From Metallyticus violacea (taxonomy: Eukaryota > Arthropoda > Insecta > Mantodea > Metallyticidae): a stretch of DNA of 64,000 nt. Under the pieces are notes generated by a model. That model was not told the DNA's origin, made no database searches, and saw nothing but the letters and a program-made list of their open reading frames with translations. Position numbers and translations under genes: made by a program. The DNA lies in the NCBI GenBank assembly GCA_030762175.1, contig CM060831.1:96983501-97047500 (forward strand), given 5' to 3'. Position 1 is the stretch's first letter; the number at the start of each line of letters is the position of its first letter. Positions 24,036 through 34,829 of this stretch are shown here, in pieces.

Positions 24036-24720
24036 TGTAAATGGGACAGTAGGGCTAAATCGTACCATTGAACCAGAAAAAATTGGCCACAAAGCAGTAA
24101 TTTAGTTCCTGCAGAGAAAAATGTGAAGTATGAACCTTCGGTTTCTCCAAATGTCCTTTTTCCACCACTCCATATTAAGTTAGGTCTGATGAAGCAATTT
24201 GTTACTGTTGTTAATAAGGGTAGTAATTATTTCAACTTTCTTGTTACAAAGTTCCCACAGAAAACTGGTTCTAAGATAGCAGCAGGTATTTTCGATGTAC
24301 CTCAGATTCGTGAGGTTATGCAGGATGAGACCTTTCCTCACTCGACGTTATAGTTAAAGTCAGCATGATTGGCATACAAAAACTGACAGAAAACTTTCTT
24401 GGCAACAATAAATCTGAGAGCTATAAAGAAATTGTGGAGGAAATTTTACAACATTTTAGAAATTTGGGGTGTAGAATGAGTGTTAAAGTGTTTTTTCTCA
24501 ACAGGTATATTGATTACTTCCTGTGAATCTTGTTGCAATGAGTGAAGAACAAGGTGAGCGGTTTCATAAAGACATTAAAACAATGGAGACCTGCTATCAA
24601 GGCCATTTTAATGTGTAAATGATGGTTGATTACTGTTGATGTTTGAAAAGGGACTCTAGTGAAGGACATGTCAGAATTGCGAAGAAAATATTAAGTTTTC
24701 CTCCCCGTGAAAAACGTTTG
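24036..24720 (+). pseudogene. decayed multicopy arthropod gene of unknown function
   Basis: I recognise the framework but no function. From 24036 it reads CKWDSRAKSYH, a stop where Trp is usual, then TRKNWPQSSNLVPAEKNVKY and LFPPLHIKLGLMKQFV. Later parts are KFPQKTGSKIAAGIFDVPQI with REVMQD (to about 24335), then NFLGNNKSESYKEIVEEILQ, MSVKVFFLNRYIDYF and EEQGERFHKDI-like text near 24540-24575. This order (WDSRA, LPPLHIKLGLMK, FP...KI..GIF.GPQIREL, FLGN...Y) recurs in many unnamed predicted proteins of insects and other arthropods, often in many copies, which suggests a mobile or amplified gene. At least two stops and several frameshifts disable this copy. Confidence 0.65.
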
Positions 24721-24729
24721 GAAAATCAT

Positions 24730-26285
24730 TATTATTGACATATAGCTCTCTTTTTTTCAATATATTCATTAATATTTACATTAAAGTGAAACTGACAAAA
24801 ACAGTTCTGTCTTAGCTATATGTTTTAAAACTTAATCACATTTAATCAAAGATATAAGTACATTATCACATTCGATGTGATTTTGTTTAAAAACCTAGCC
24901 CGATATAGTAACTGAAAATATATTTGAATTTAGGGTAATCATATTACATATATCCAGGTTGCAAAATAAAAAAAAAATCTATTTTTTGTAGACAAACGAT
25001 TATCATATATTTTATTTTTTTAAATCGTTTCGGGAACACATAGACTTATTTTTGTTTAAATTTGGACAAAATAAGAGTGTAAAACATTTAATGGAATGGT
25101 TCTCTTTTGGTAATAAGTTGTTTCAAAATTACGATATACCTGCAAGAAAGAAAAGAATATTAGCAACGGTAATATTAGTAACGATAATATCATAACATTC
25201 AAAAGATATAAAGAACGAAAAGTTTAGCTCATTAGACTTAAACATATAGCAATACAGTGGATTCCATATATAGGAATCCATGATAATGAACTGGTAGTTA
25301 ACCTTTCATAATTCAAGAAACCAAGACATTTCTTATGAAAAGGGCTCTCAAAAATAACATCAAGGACTAGCCATGGACCAAAATAGAAGACGGTTGGACA
25401 ACCAATAAATATTAACCATGGAAAGAATCAATGACATCTTTTCGAGTAAAACAGGCTACCATTGTCTTGCAGCATATATAAATTGTAAAATAGGGGATTC
25501 TTACATCTGAGAAGAGTGTGCAGACAGTCAAATGCTGATCACATTCTGTAGGAAAGTTGACTCCAAGCAACAGCTGACAGCTGACTTAACCAATTTGTAT
25601 TGGACAAAAAAAAAAAAAAAAAAAAAAAATTCCGAATGAACTAGAAGATTTCAGTAGAAAAACCATTGGAAGGAGCAGAAGATATTACCCAAAATAATAC
25701 TTTTTCCACCCAACAATTAATTGACTAAAAATTTATTCCGCTATTGTAATTCTATTATTGTTAAAAAGAACAGAATAAAAAACTAAACATCTAACAATTG
25801 TATTCCTTTTTAAGTTTAAGCATCAACAAAATACAAGGCTGCTCTTTAAAATTTCAGAATGAACCTTCTGAAATTGATTAAACATCGGTTTTAGACATCT
25901 CCACAATATCTAAATTAACGTGCTTTTTGTTTAAATTAAATTTATCTTAAATGGGAGTATTCAGACAGGAACATTTTAAAACTAACGGTCTGTATTGAAA
26001 AATGAGATAATTAGTGTTAACATTGTCAAGAACTGTCGCGTGGGGGGATAGAGAGTCAGTCATCAAATGAATATAATTATCAATATCTAGAAAACTTAAT
26101 AGTTCAATTCTTTAAACCGTTAGTACCCTCAAATACTCCCTTAGTTACTAAGCAAAACTTTAAATAAATTTATTATCATGGAACGTAATACCTCTACAGA
26201 CACAGAGGGCACTATAGGTAGAATGTGTTGAATTCTTTCCTGACAAGCCCTTAATTCTTTTGTGAGCAAGTATTAATAACGTTGA
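24730..26285. other. AT-rich DNA, nothing recognised
   Basis: No gene or transposon recognised. An A run occupies 25605-25629. Confidence 0.55.
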
Positions 26286-26286
26286 A

Positions 26287-26522
26287 TTAGTAATCATACT
26301 TGCCTCATAGTTTAAACCGCTCAGGATGGACGGAGATTTTTTGGGATAAAATCTTAGGAAGCACAGCTGTGGATCCCATGTCGAAGGTTTACGGCACGTA
26401 AAAGAATCTCAAGCCTGAAAAAAGAGACCTGCGAGCAAAATTTATCGATCGTTTCATGTCCTGAATTGAATGGAGCATTGATGACCTGAGATGTTGAACA
26501 GCGTGCGTAAATAAACCAACCA
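26287..26522 (+). mobile_element. SINE family A, diverged copy
   Basis: A worn head (TAGTAATCATACTTGCCTCA, then CAGGATGGACGGAG; the B box is deleted) leads into the body with CCCATGTCGAAGGTTTACGG, CACGTAAAAGAATCTCAAGC, GAGCAAAATTTATCGATCG and the tail GATGACCTGAGATGTTGAAC. Confidence 0.8.
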
Positions 26523-26689
26523 AAATAGATCTGTGCTTTTTGTATTTTTTTTAATTTATAAATGTTATGTTGTAACACAGTGCTTCATTGGCAGGGATAA
26601 GTAATTGTACTAACGCAGCTGTAGTAAAAATGTTTAATTTTACAAAAGAAATACTCTTTTGCGTGTTCACCCCTCTTAGGAACCGAGCG

Positions 26690-26930
26690 GGGAGGGGGAG
26701 ACTTAGGCGGTAATGCTTGATTTGATAGGTCTAGAATTTAAATCCTTTGGACCCGGCCATTCTGGCCTTGGGCTTTTTCGTGGCTTTCCTTGTTTGCTTA
26801 GGCGAATGCTAAGATGGACCTTTACTTTTCACGAAGTTTCCACTATCCCATTTTATATCATTACATTCCATTGGTTCTATTATGCAGGGGAGCTGGCATG
26901 CGCTTTGTAAAGGTTTCTGTCCTTGTATGG
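26690..26930 (+). repeat. possible old tRNA-derived SINE
   Basis: The order 'GGCGGTAATGCTTGATT... TCTAGAATTTAAATCC ... GACCCGGCC', then 'TTTTCGTGGCTTTCC ... AGGCGAATGCTAAGATGG' is typical of an insect tRNA-derived SINE head and body, but the boxes are badly worn and no other copy in the window confirms it. Confidence 0.3.
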
Positions 26931-27104
26931 AAACTTCCCTTTTGAGGGGCTTGAACTCCTTGCTAGGTAAGCTTCACCGGCGTCAGGGTGCTCTTATCTT
27001 GAAACATGTCTGCCCATAGGGGCCCCCATTGCAAGCGTAAGCACAAACGTCGAGCCGTTGAGCAAGGCTGAAGTAAGGAGATATCCTCCTTCGCCCGTAG
27101 CTGT

Positions 27105-27215
27105 TGATCCTAGTGGTGTAGTGCTAACCATACTTGCCTTCTAAATCCAAGATCGCGGGTTCAAATCTGGCCAGAATCGATGGATTTGTTTAATTGTAAA
27201 AATCCTAAAAAACCT
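27105..27215 (+). mobile_element. SINE family A, head-only fragment
   Basis: A well-preserved tRNA-like head: GATCCTAGTGGTGTAGTGCT, ACCATACTTGCCTTCTAAAT, CGCGGGTTCAAATCTGGCC and GAATCGATGG, followed by about 35 bases of body. The rest of the body and tail are missing, so it is truncated at the 3' side, which is unusual for a retroposed copy and more likely due to later deletion. Confidence 0.82.
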
Positions 27216-27647
27216 GATTCTGATTGCAGCTGCCAGCTGAAGTGAACCATGTTGATAAAACAGCTACTCCATCACAGAGACGTAGACAAGATGAACAAGA
27301 TGTCATTCTAAGAGGAATAATGGAGAGTTAACAGTACAGAGAAGACAGTGCATAGACAAGAACATCATTATTTATCATTCATGTGCTGTTAGGTTGCAGA
27401 AGAGCTGGTATTGTAAACAAGCATTTCTGAACTGGTGTTCTGTTTCTGGGAAATCTGTATATCCTTATCCTTAACTATTTCAAGGAAAGTCTCCTGTTGA
27501 TAAACATGGGGAGCATGTTAATCATAGCAATGCAGTCCCTGAAGTAAAATAGATTAACTTATCTTGGAATTTCCTAGACATCAAACATATTACTCAAATA
27601 CATAGACCCCCCTACTTAAAGTTAAAAATATGCATCAACTCTGATGT

Positions 27648-27926
27648 TTGAATGGTGTTTAACGCCCGCTTTTACCACTGAGGCACCACAGGTGGTGAAC
27701 ACTGATAATGATACATGAAACGATACATTGGGAAAAAGATTTTTTTTTTAAGGAAATGGTGTTCTAGGCCTAAGTTTAGGGTACCTCCCTGGCATTTGCT
27801 ATTTATGAGGACTGAGGAAAACCTGGAAAAAACCTCGGTCAGAGAGAGGACTGTCCTGACGGAATTCGAACTACAAACCTTCCGCTCACGAATTCATGCC
27901 TTAACGACCTCGGCCAACCGTGGCGG
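27648..27926 (-). mobile_element. SINE family B, full-length copy with 13-bp duplication
   Basis: Minus-strand copy, head at the right (GACCGCCACGGTTGGCCGAG near 27926, B box GTTCGAATTCC) and tail at the left (GGCGTTAAACACCATTC near 27648). It is flanked by a perfect direct repeat TCAACTCTGATGT at 27635-27647 and 27927-27939, the target-site duplication of target-primed reverse transcription, and is therefore fairly recent. Confidence 0.92.
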
Positions 27927-27939
27927 TCAACTCTGATGT

Positions 27940-29845
27940 GAAGAGACCAAAAGCTAAGCAAACGGTGTAAAGTACAGTGAATTACTACAATGAAAACTTG
28001 GATAAGATTTGATCGTCCTCGTGGGTGGAGTGTGTGTTCGAAGTACAAAAATTTAAATGTGAAGATCAAGTCAGCATCACTGAATGAACATGTTAAAAGG
28101 GCAGCAGTTGCAGAATTAATGGTACGTGAAAGAAGTGCTACTAAATGGTGGCCGATGTATTTTAAGAAGACGCCAAATCTGTTCTTCATTTCGGCAGTTG
28201 TTGAGATTCTGGGCTAACTCTTTCAAAGTATAAGCATCTAACATATAATAAAGAGCAATTTGGATATCTCAAGGCACTTGACTAGGTGCATTGTGAGCTC
28301 TATCCAGTACTCTTAAAGTTGGCAAAAGATATTGTAAATCCAGGTCTGCCTTCCCAAAAATTATATGGCGCAATTAACAGTAAGATAAAACATAATACAA
28401 TTATCCCAGATGAACACCAGCACTTCTACTAGAAAACTCTCTCATAGCCAACAACGGACGCTGATCCTGATGACTTGTCCTAGAAGGTTATAATTTGTTG
28501 AGAACATTTTTTGACGTCTGCATAGCAGAATATGTAATCAGCTTTAAGAGAAATATGTCAGAGCATTATTTTGTTTAATTATAATGAAATTAAAACAACG
28601 AAAACAATATTTGTCACTTTCCACAAGAAGTCATAGAATTGTTTCATAAAAGAAACAAGTACCAGGCATAAAAAGAATCCTAAAAGCGAGACTAATGCAA
28701 AATCGAGATCAATGAATAGCTCAAACAATCAACAATGATTGATAAGTTCTACAAATTTGCTGTGGCACACAACTTTCGGCTCGGCCAGTTTTGCAATTTA
28801 TAACTGTTTTCCCCGTCCCTCAAAACTATAGACTTGTTTCTATGTTCAAATCACTGATTCAGTTACATTCAAATAAATGTTTAGTTACTGGTAATAGTGC
28901 GTAATTTGGATTTTTACTACCTATATTACATGTTTTAAGTCCCTTATGCCTTCCTTTTTAATACCACTACTATTCATGCCCTTTAACTTCTGTGCTTTAC
29001 ACATTGTGCGCATTTCCATAGCCAATGATCCAAGGTCAAATTCCGAGCGATGAGGTTTTGTCTACGAGACATCCAGTCAATCTAAAGACATTTACTCCAT
29101 ATTGTACAATATAACGTTACTTCATTTATTCATAAATTGCTGCTTCTTGGTAATTCTTCAGAGTGTGTTGAAGATAAGATGGCCAGACAAATTCGAGCTC
29201 TACAGGTATCCACTCTTGACTAGTGATACATAAGTTTGCCAGAAGTCTATGACACCGACCTAAAGGTTATTGTTTTGTTAATACACAGCTTGCAGATGTT
29301 CGTATTTTATTACTTGTGCAGGATACAAACATTTTCGCTAAAGAGAAAACCATATCTTTAGCTTTGAAAACTTGACTACTACACTAGGGGAAAGAGCCCA
29401 TGACTTATTCACATGGCCTTTTAACTCTTTCCTAAGGGGGAGAGACAGCTCGTCCTGCTAATTGTGGCGATGGATGCATGGACCAGGCAACAAAATACAA
29501 GCAGATGTTGAGAAGCACAAGAAGAAGACAAGGTAATGATAAAAAAAAATAATAATAAAAAAAGACGTCTGGAACTCCCGCATCACACGGCACCACCTGA
29601 CCACGGCCCCTGTTATCGTGGCACAAGCCGGTCGGGTGGCGCGTGCGGGCTGCACGAAACAGCTGCGCAGCGAAAAGATGACTTCTCTCGCCTCTAATAG
29701 CGCCCGCCCGGGCTCTGTTCCGATGGAAACTGCTACAAAGCTACCTGCGTGTATTGTTGGTTTCTAACGGAGAACTGTAAGAAACATACTTGACTTAACA
29801 ATAAAAAATGAAAATGTTTAAATTTTCAACATAATCCTCATTATT
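27940..29845. other. AT-rich DNA with one GC-rich island
   Basis: An open frame of 75 codons (27990-28217) matches nothing I know. About 29565-29740 is clearly GC-rich, with several CpG dinucleotides, and could be a promoter or exon of an unseen gene; no motif supports a specific call. Confidence 0.4.
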
Positions 29846-29848
29846 TCA

Positions 29849-30128
29849 GCGTGTCGCCACTGGTAAGCAAGTTTGCCTTCTAAACCCAAGATCGTGGGTT
29901 CAAACCCAGCCAGGATCAATGGATTTTTTTCAAGTGACAAATCCTAAGTATGGCTTCCTTCGAAAGAGAAGTAAAGCCGTGGGTACTGTGTCGACATTTA
30001 TGACACAAAAAAGAACCTCAAAGCTGAAAGAAGAGGCCTCTGAGCAAAATTTGTCGGCCGTTTCATGCCCTGTTTTGAATGAGACGTTGATGACTTGAGA
30101 TGTTAAAGAAAGTCCATAAATAAAACAA
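29849..30128 (+). mobile_element. SINE family A copy
   Basis: Head with an altered 5' side (GTGTCGCCACTGGTAAGCAA, the A box lost) but a good B box, GGTTCAAACCC. The body is complete: CTTCCTTCGAAAGAGAAGTA, GAGGCCTCTGAGCAAAATTT and GATGACTTGAGATGTTAAAG, ending CATAAATAAAACAAA. Confidence 0.87.
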
Positions 30129-30179
30129 ATCAATTGCATCATAGGCGTCTTCAGGTAAAGTTTTCAAATAACACATTCA

Positions 30180-30359
30180 ATTTTTTTAAGGAAGGATCCA
30201 GGCCTAAGTTTAGGGTACCTCCCGGCATTTGCCATTTATGAGGACTGAGGAAATCATGTAAAAAAACCTTAGTCAAGGAGAACGGTCTTGGTGGGAATCG
30301 AACCCTAGACCTCAGGCTCACGAGTCCGTGCCTTAACGACCTCGGCCACCCGTGGCGGT
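30180..30359 (-). mobile_element. SINE family B, 3'-truncated copy
   Basis: Head at the right (CCGCCACGGGTGGCCGAGGT on minus, B box GGTTCGATTCC) and body up to the GGATCCTTCC segment, where it ends in an A run. The last 100 or so bases of the family, including the CACCGCCTGTGGTGCC segment, are absent. Confidence 0.87.
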
Positions 30360-30621
30360 ATATTCATTAAAGAGTGCAGTATACAGAAAAGAAAAGGTAT
30401 TTGTTTGTACCTTTAGTTTCATTTAGTAACAAATTTTGTTTATGTTTGAACATTGCTAATATAGACTATTTATGAGTAAATATTTCTTGTTGAGAGAATT
30501 AGAGTGAGCATTGGTAAGAAGAGAGTACAAACAAATCTAGGAAACACAAATTACTTTTTTGAATGCTACTAGAGTGCGACCTGCAAACGGGAGAGAAGTG
30601 TTTTTTTAATTGAATTTAATT

Positions 30622-30911
30622 TACTTTTTTTACGGACGCTCTTTAACACCTCAGGTCATCAGCGTCCCATTCAAATCAGGGCGTGAAACGGCGATCAATT
30701 TTGCTCAAGAGGTCTCTTCTTTCAGGCTTGAGGTTCTTTACCGTGTTGTTAATGTACGACATGGAACCCCAGCTATACTTCTCTTCCGAAGGAAGCCATA
30801 CTCGTACTTATAGATCTTTACGCCCGAAAAAATCCATCGGTACTACTGGGGCCAAACCCGCGATCTTGGGTTTAGGAGGCGCATGATTACCACTACACCA
30901 CAAGGACCGAC
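30622..30911 (-). mobile_element. SINE family A, near full-length copy
   Basis: Minus-strand copy from head at the right (GTCGGTCCTTGTGGTGTAGT, B box GGTTTGGCCCC) to tail at the left (GATGACCTGAGGTGTTAAAG, GCGTCCGTAAAAAAAGTAAA). A small duplication of GTACTTA-type sequence lies near 30800-30815. Confidence 0.9.
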
Positions 30912-32375
30912 TTCTTTTTGCGTGTGAACAAGTCCCGACACATTTTTACAAGAACTTAATAGGAGCGGCAGCTCATTGCATTTTACTGATTGAAAAATGT
31001 ACTTAAAATGTCGGAACCATTTTCTTTGAAAGCATAAAGCATTTGCGTAACACTCGGAAATCGTTCTGATCTTGGTTTCCCTGGTGCAGGGATAGATATT
31101 TAAATTTCAACGAACTTTCCGCTGTTTCATTTCATGGTTCCGGTTCTAGATAGCATACTAGAAAGCGCTAGGCGATATAGACTGGTGCTGTGCGGCGTGG
31201 CGGTGGTTTTCGCTTGGACGTTCTCTCTGGACGCCTTCAGTGATACCGTCGTGACAGTCGCAGGTCAGCAGCCATCTGGGACGTAGATTCTAAGGAAACA
31301 TTAAAGATCCTACCTACATCCCCTGGATCTGGCTGCCCAGTATATCCCTAATCTTATCTCTTACTTCCAGAGGCGCTTTGTTAGGTAGTGTAGATACTAA
31401 AGGTGTCGTCAAAGTGTCCGAGGTGCCGAATTATCCTCATTCGTCCTATGCCACATTCCACTTGAGTGCGTAATATTGCTAGCAATTGATTAATTTTTTC
31501 TTTACAAAAGATACATGTTTGAATAGATGACACGGTACGATTAAAATACTTGAATTTTTGCCTCTCTTCCCTGCCGACGCCCTGCAAGAATAAAGGTGCA
31601 TGAAATTGTCTTTACCTAGCGGTCAGAGAAGTATGGTTAACGATTCTGAAGCCCGGAAACAAAATTTAAGCGATCACCAAATTCACTAATATTCAATAAT
31701 TCAACTGTATGTAAATAACACTTCCTCAAGTTTTAAGATTATATATGAGTCGTGTGATAGCGCTATGAAATTATAAATAAAACGAAAAGTAATGCCTTCA
31801 CTCCTTTAATATCCGATCAGCATCTTGAAACTAAAAATCAATAAGAGCCTTCAATGATCACAATTAGTACAATGTCTCAAATGGATCTTCAATAAAACCA
31901 TGGATTTTTCCTTTTGGAGTTAAAACTGTGAGAAATGTATGCAGAAGAGATTCAGTGCCAACAGTCACGAAATATGTGTTGAAGGAAAAGTAAAGTAGAA
32001 ATTACCCATGATTCAAATTGAAGTGAAGTGATCAAAGTTTAGTACAACTGCAATGAACCAAAGGCATTTCTACTTCATTAGAAACAACTCTGATGAAGAA
32101 ATTATCAACAGCATGGATCACAAATTAAGAACTATTGCACTGTTTGCGAAAAACTGTTTGATTTTTATCCCTGTTAAACTACCTCCACACTTTACGAGTA
32201 TCACTTGTTTGTCTACAGTAGACATATTTTCCTACAATATTATTTTGGAGACAAAGAATATTAAAACTGATTTTAAAAATATTTATATTCATTGAAAAGA
32301 ATTTTAAGTGTATACAAATGTTTGGGCAAGCAATCATAAGATGGCAGATGTAATCACGCAGAGCTCACCGGGGAA
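30912..32375. other. mixed DNA, one GC-rich short frame
   Basis: Mostly AT-rich. A GC-richer stretch at 31130-31330 holds the short frame listed separately. The 80-codon frame at 32053-32295 is AT-rich and matches nothing I know. Confidence 0.4.
31134..31286 (+). CDS. short GC-rich open frame, possible exon
   Basis: A 50-codon frame starting ATGGTTCCGG. The protein begins MVPVLDSILESARRYRL and continues with a hydrophobic stretch (VLCGVAVVFAWTFSL, residues 18-32) that could be a membrane or signal segment, ending TVVTVAGQQPSGT. Composition is much more GC-rich than the flanks. A CAGGTCAGC at 31260-31268 could serve as a splice donor inside the frame. I do not recognise the protein. It may be a first exon of a gene with long introns or simply a GC-rich relic. 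Confidence 0.2.
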   Translation: MVPVLDSILESARRYRLVLCGVAVVFAWTFSLDAFSDTVVTVAGQQPSGT

Positions 32376-32377
32376 TA

Positions 32378-33040
32378 TATAGAGAGTGCCAGAAAAAAGG
32401 TATACACACTTTCACAGTAGATATCTATTTAATATATTTCAAAGTTGAACCGAAAAACAGCAGTAATGTGTAGTATGATATTCTGATAGCGTTGCTACGT
32501 GACAGGTAAATCAGCAATGAACAAATGAAGCCAATATTATCGTATGTGTTCTGTAAACAGATGTGACTCACATTACGTTATGCTAGCGTTGCTACAACAA
32601 AATGGAGCCAAAATTATCGTTTAAGCAGCGGAAAGCAATTTTAAGTGATATTGGAAAACCGAGAATGTTGTTGAAGTTCAAAGGAAATGAAGATGTTTGT
32701 ACAGAACACAACCACCGTTGGACTTCTACCCATGGGGAACTCTTAAGGATGTTATATACCGCAGAAAACCAGCTACACTGGCAGCACTTTGGGAAGAATT
32801 GAAACGATATGTGCTGCAATCGCTGAGGACACTTTCGCAATTGACACTTTGCTCAATAATTAGTTCAACGTACTCAGAAGTATATCGACGCCAATGGTGG
32901 GCATTTTGAACTGTTGTAACTGTAAAAGTCTAAGATCATTAGTGCTCATCATTTTCTGTTTGTGTGAATTCAGTTTTGTTATGTTAACACAATTTTTTCT
33001 TTGTTTGAAGTGTGTATACATTTTTTGGCACCGCTGTTTA
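32378..33040 (+). mobile_element. DNA transposon family A, copy 3 (non-autonomous)
   Basis: The smallest copy of the family apart from its ends. The left end reads GAGAGTGCCAGAAAAAAGGT (from 32381) and the right end TTTTTTGGCACCGCTG, diverged versions of the shared inverted repeat. The frame starts at 32602 with MEPKLSFKQRKAIL, breaks after about 35 residues, and jumps at about 32712 to the PPLDFYPWGTLKDVIYRRKP part around the third catalytic Asp, then runs on in shifted frames. Nearly the whole DNA-binding region after the first helix and the first two catalytic residues are gone. Confidence 0.85.
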
Positions 33041-33321
33041 TTGTACGTGTGTTTTTTCTTATTTACTGTCCTCTCTCGACTGACACGCAATACCCTCACC
33101 TGTATCATTAAAAATCGAAGAAAAAATCTTTTTAATTTTACTATGAGCGACATATAGATACATAAAGATTTTAGGTTTTTCCCACGAGAGTAACGAATAT
33201 TTTACTTTTAGAGAACGAAAATGCATGGACCGAGTAACAGCAATCTATTTAAAATTTAGTTCTGAATATCCTGGCTTTCCATGCAGTTGTATTAACAGCA
33301 TAGGCCATGATCATGTTTTTG

Positions 33322-34225
33322 TATAGGGTATTCCATAATGAACGCAATTTTTATTTTAATACTAAATCACATAATTTATTTGAAAAGTGTTAATGTTATT
33401 AATTCAACAGGGAGCACAAACACTACCATTAAGCATGAATCAAAACATCACGCAAATGTCTTCCACGGCTTCGTTGGCACACCTCCGTTGGCAAAAATGT
33501 CAACGACTTTAGAGCAAAGTTCCGGCTGAATTTCCCCCATGACTCGTGTAATTTCTGCGTTGAATTGAGGGATAGTTCGTAGATTTCTATATAAACACAA
33601 GATTGCACATAATCTCACAAATAATTATTACATGGTGGTGTCAAATCACACGATTTCGGTGGACAATTTTGATCGCCTTTACAAGAGAGGTTAATATTCG
33701 AAGCTGCAAATGGCCTCTCGGCTTCAACTGTTGTGTTCTTAAAAGGACGCATATGCAAACTTGTTAAAATTCGTAGCAAACTGCTACTCGAAATGGTTAA
33801 TTGTTGAGAACGGCGGTGAATTTACTTCATTGGGCATGTAGCAACGCTCTGTCTGACTAGGGTCACATTCTCTATAGATCGACCAGAATGACGACGTCCA
33901 GGTGATTTGATATTCTCTGCCTTATTTTTAATACCAGTTTCTGCACAGTACTGTTGGCTTGTTAGGTATATTTCATTTACCAAAAATTTTACGATGTCTT
34001 CTAAAGCTATCTGCATAACATTCACCTATTACTTAAAAAACACTTTCAAAATCTGGACCCGTCAATTCTTCGTGTATCGCTCCATTTTAGCTGATAACAA
34101 TACACACAAACTGCAATCGTTAATCGCAATACAAACAGATGGCAGTCTGTTAAATTTCAGGTCCGCAACCTAACAAACAGAGGTGCTCAATTTAAAAATT
34201 GCGTGTATTATGGGACATCCTATAA
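33322..34225 (-). mobile_element. DUF4817-type DDE transposon, deletion derivative
   Basis: The inverted repeats are clear. The left end reads TATAGGGTATTCCATAATGA followed by ACGCAATTTTT; the right end, reversed, reads TATAGGATGTCCCATAATAC followed by ACGCAATTTTT. TA flanks fit this group. On the minus strand a transposase starts near 34084 with MERYTKN, a stop, then RVQILKVFF. It continues (33822-34025) with PGRRHSGRSIENVTLVRQSV and, near 33780, IHRRSQQL and SSLLRILT. It then jumps to KSCDLTPP near 33640, the region before the third catalytic Asp, and ends with degraded C-terminal text. The core between is deleted. At about 900 bases the element is non-autonomous. Confidence 0.85.
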
Positions 34226-34750
34226 TATATTTAAGAAAAAAAAAAAAACTACTTAATTCTTTGCATTTTAATAGAAAAGATTAATGGAATGTGTTTTTGG
34301 TCAGATATTTAAAGTAGAATAAAATGCTTGAAATACAAAATATTTTGTCCTTTTTGGGCCCAAACTTACTTTCTCTGTTATGTAAAACAGAGGGCTCCTC
34401 AGTATTATTATAAATTCCATAGATGTATATAGAAGTATAAAATTCATACGTTTTGTATTCCCAAGTATTTACAAAATAAATTTAAAATTTGGAATCAGAG
34501 ACAGATAACAAAAATTCGAGGTCATCGCCGTAAGCTTTGGCTTCCTAACTTCCTAGCTGCTCGTATCTTCTCCTTCTACCTGTAAGACCACAGCCGCGAA
34601 TCTTCCCCATCTGATTCTGTTTTCGTTGCAGATTTTTTTTTATTCTGAAGAGGCAATACCTACTTATGGCCCATGTCACTACTTTTTCACACAAGCCAGA
34701 TATTAGGCTAGTATTTGGAATCAGAAATAATAATAAGGGGCTATGATTGG
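34226..34750. other. AT-rich DNA, nothing recognised
   Basis: No gene or transposon motif. A run of A lies at 34237-34248. Confidence 0.5.
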
Positions 34751-34825
34751 GCAGAGCACGGTAGCTTAGATGGTAAGAGCTTCGGTACCGTAAGCCGATA
34801 AATCGTGGTGCGAATTCCAGGTGTG
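34751..34825 (+). repeat. tRNA-like sequence, possible SINE head
   Basis: GCACGGTAGCTTAGATGGTA fits a pol III A box (TAGCTTAGATG), and GGTGCGAATTCC 47 bases later approximates a B box, with a CGG...CCG stem between them at anticodon-stem position. The acceptor ends do not pair, so this is not a working tRNA; a worn head of a third SINE family is more likely. No second copy is in the window. Confidence 0.4.
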
Positions 34826-34829
34826 ACCT

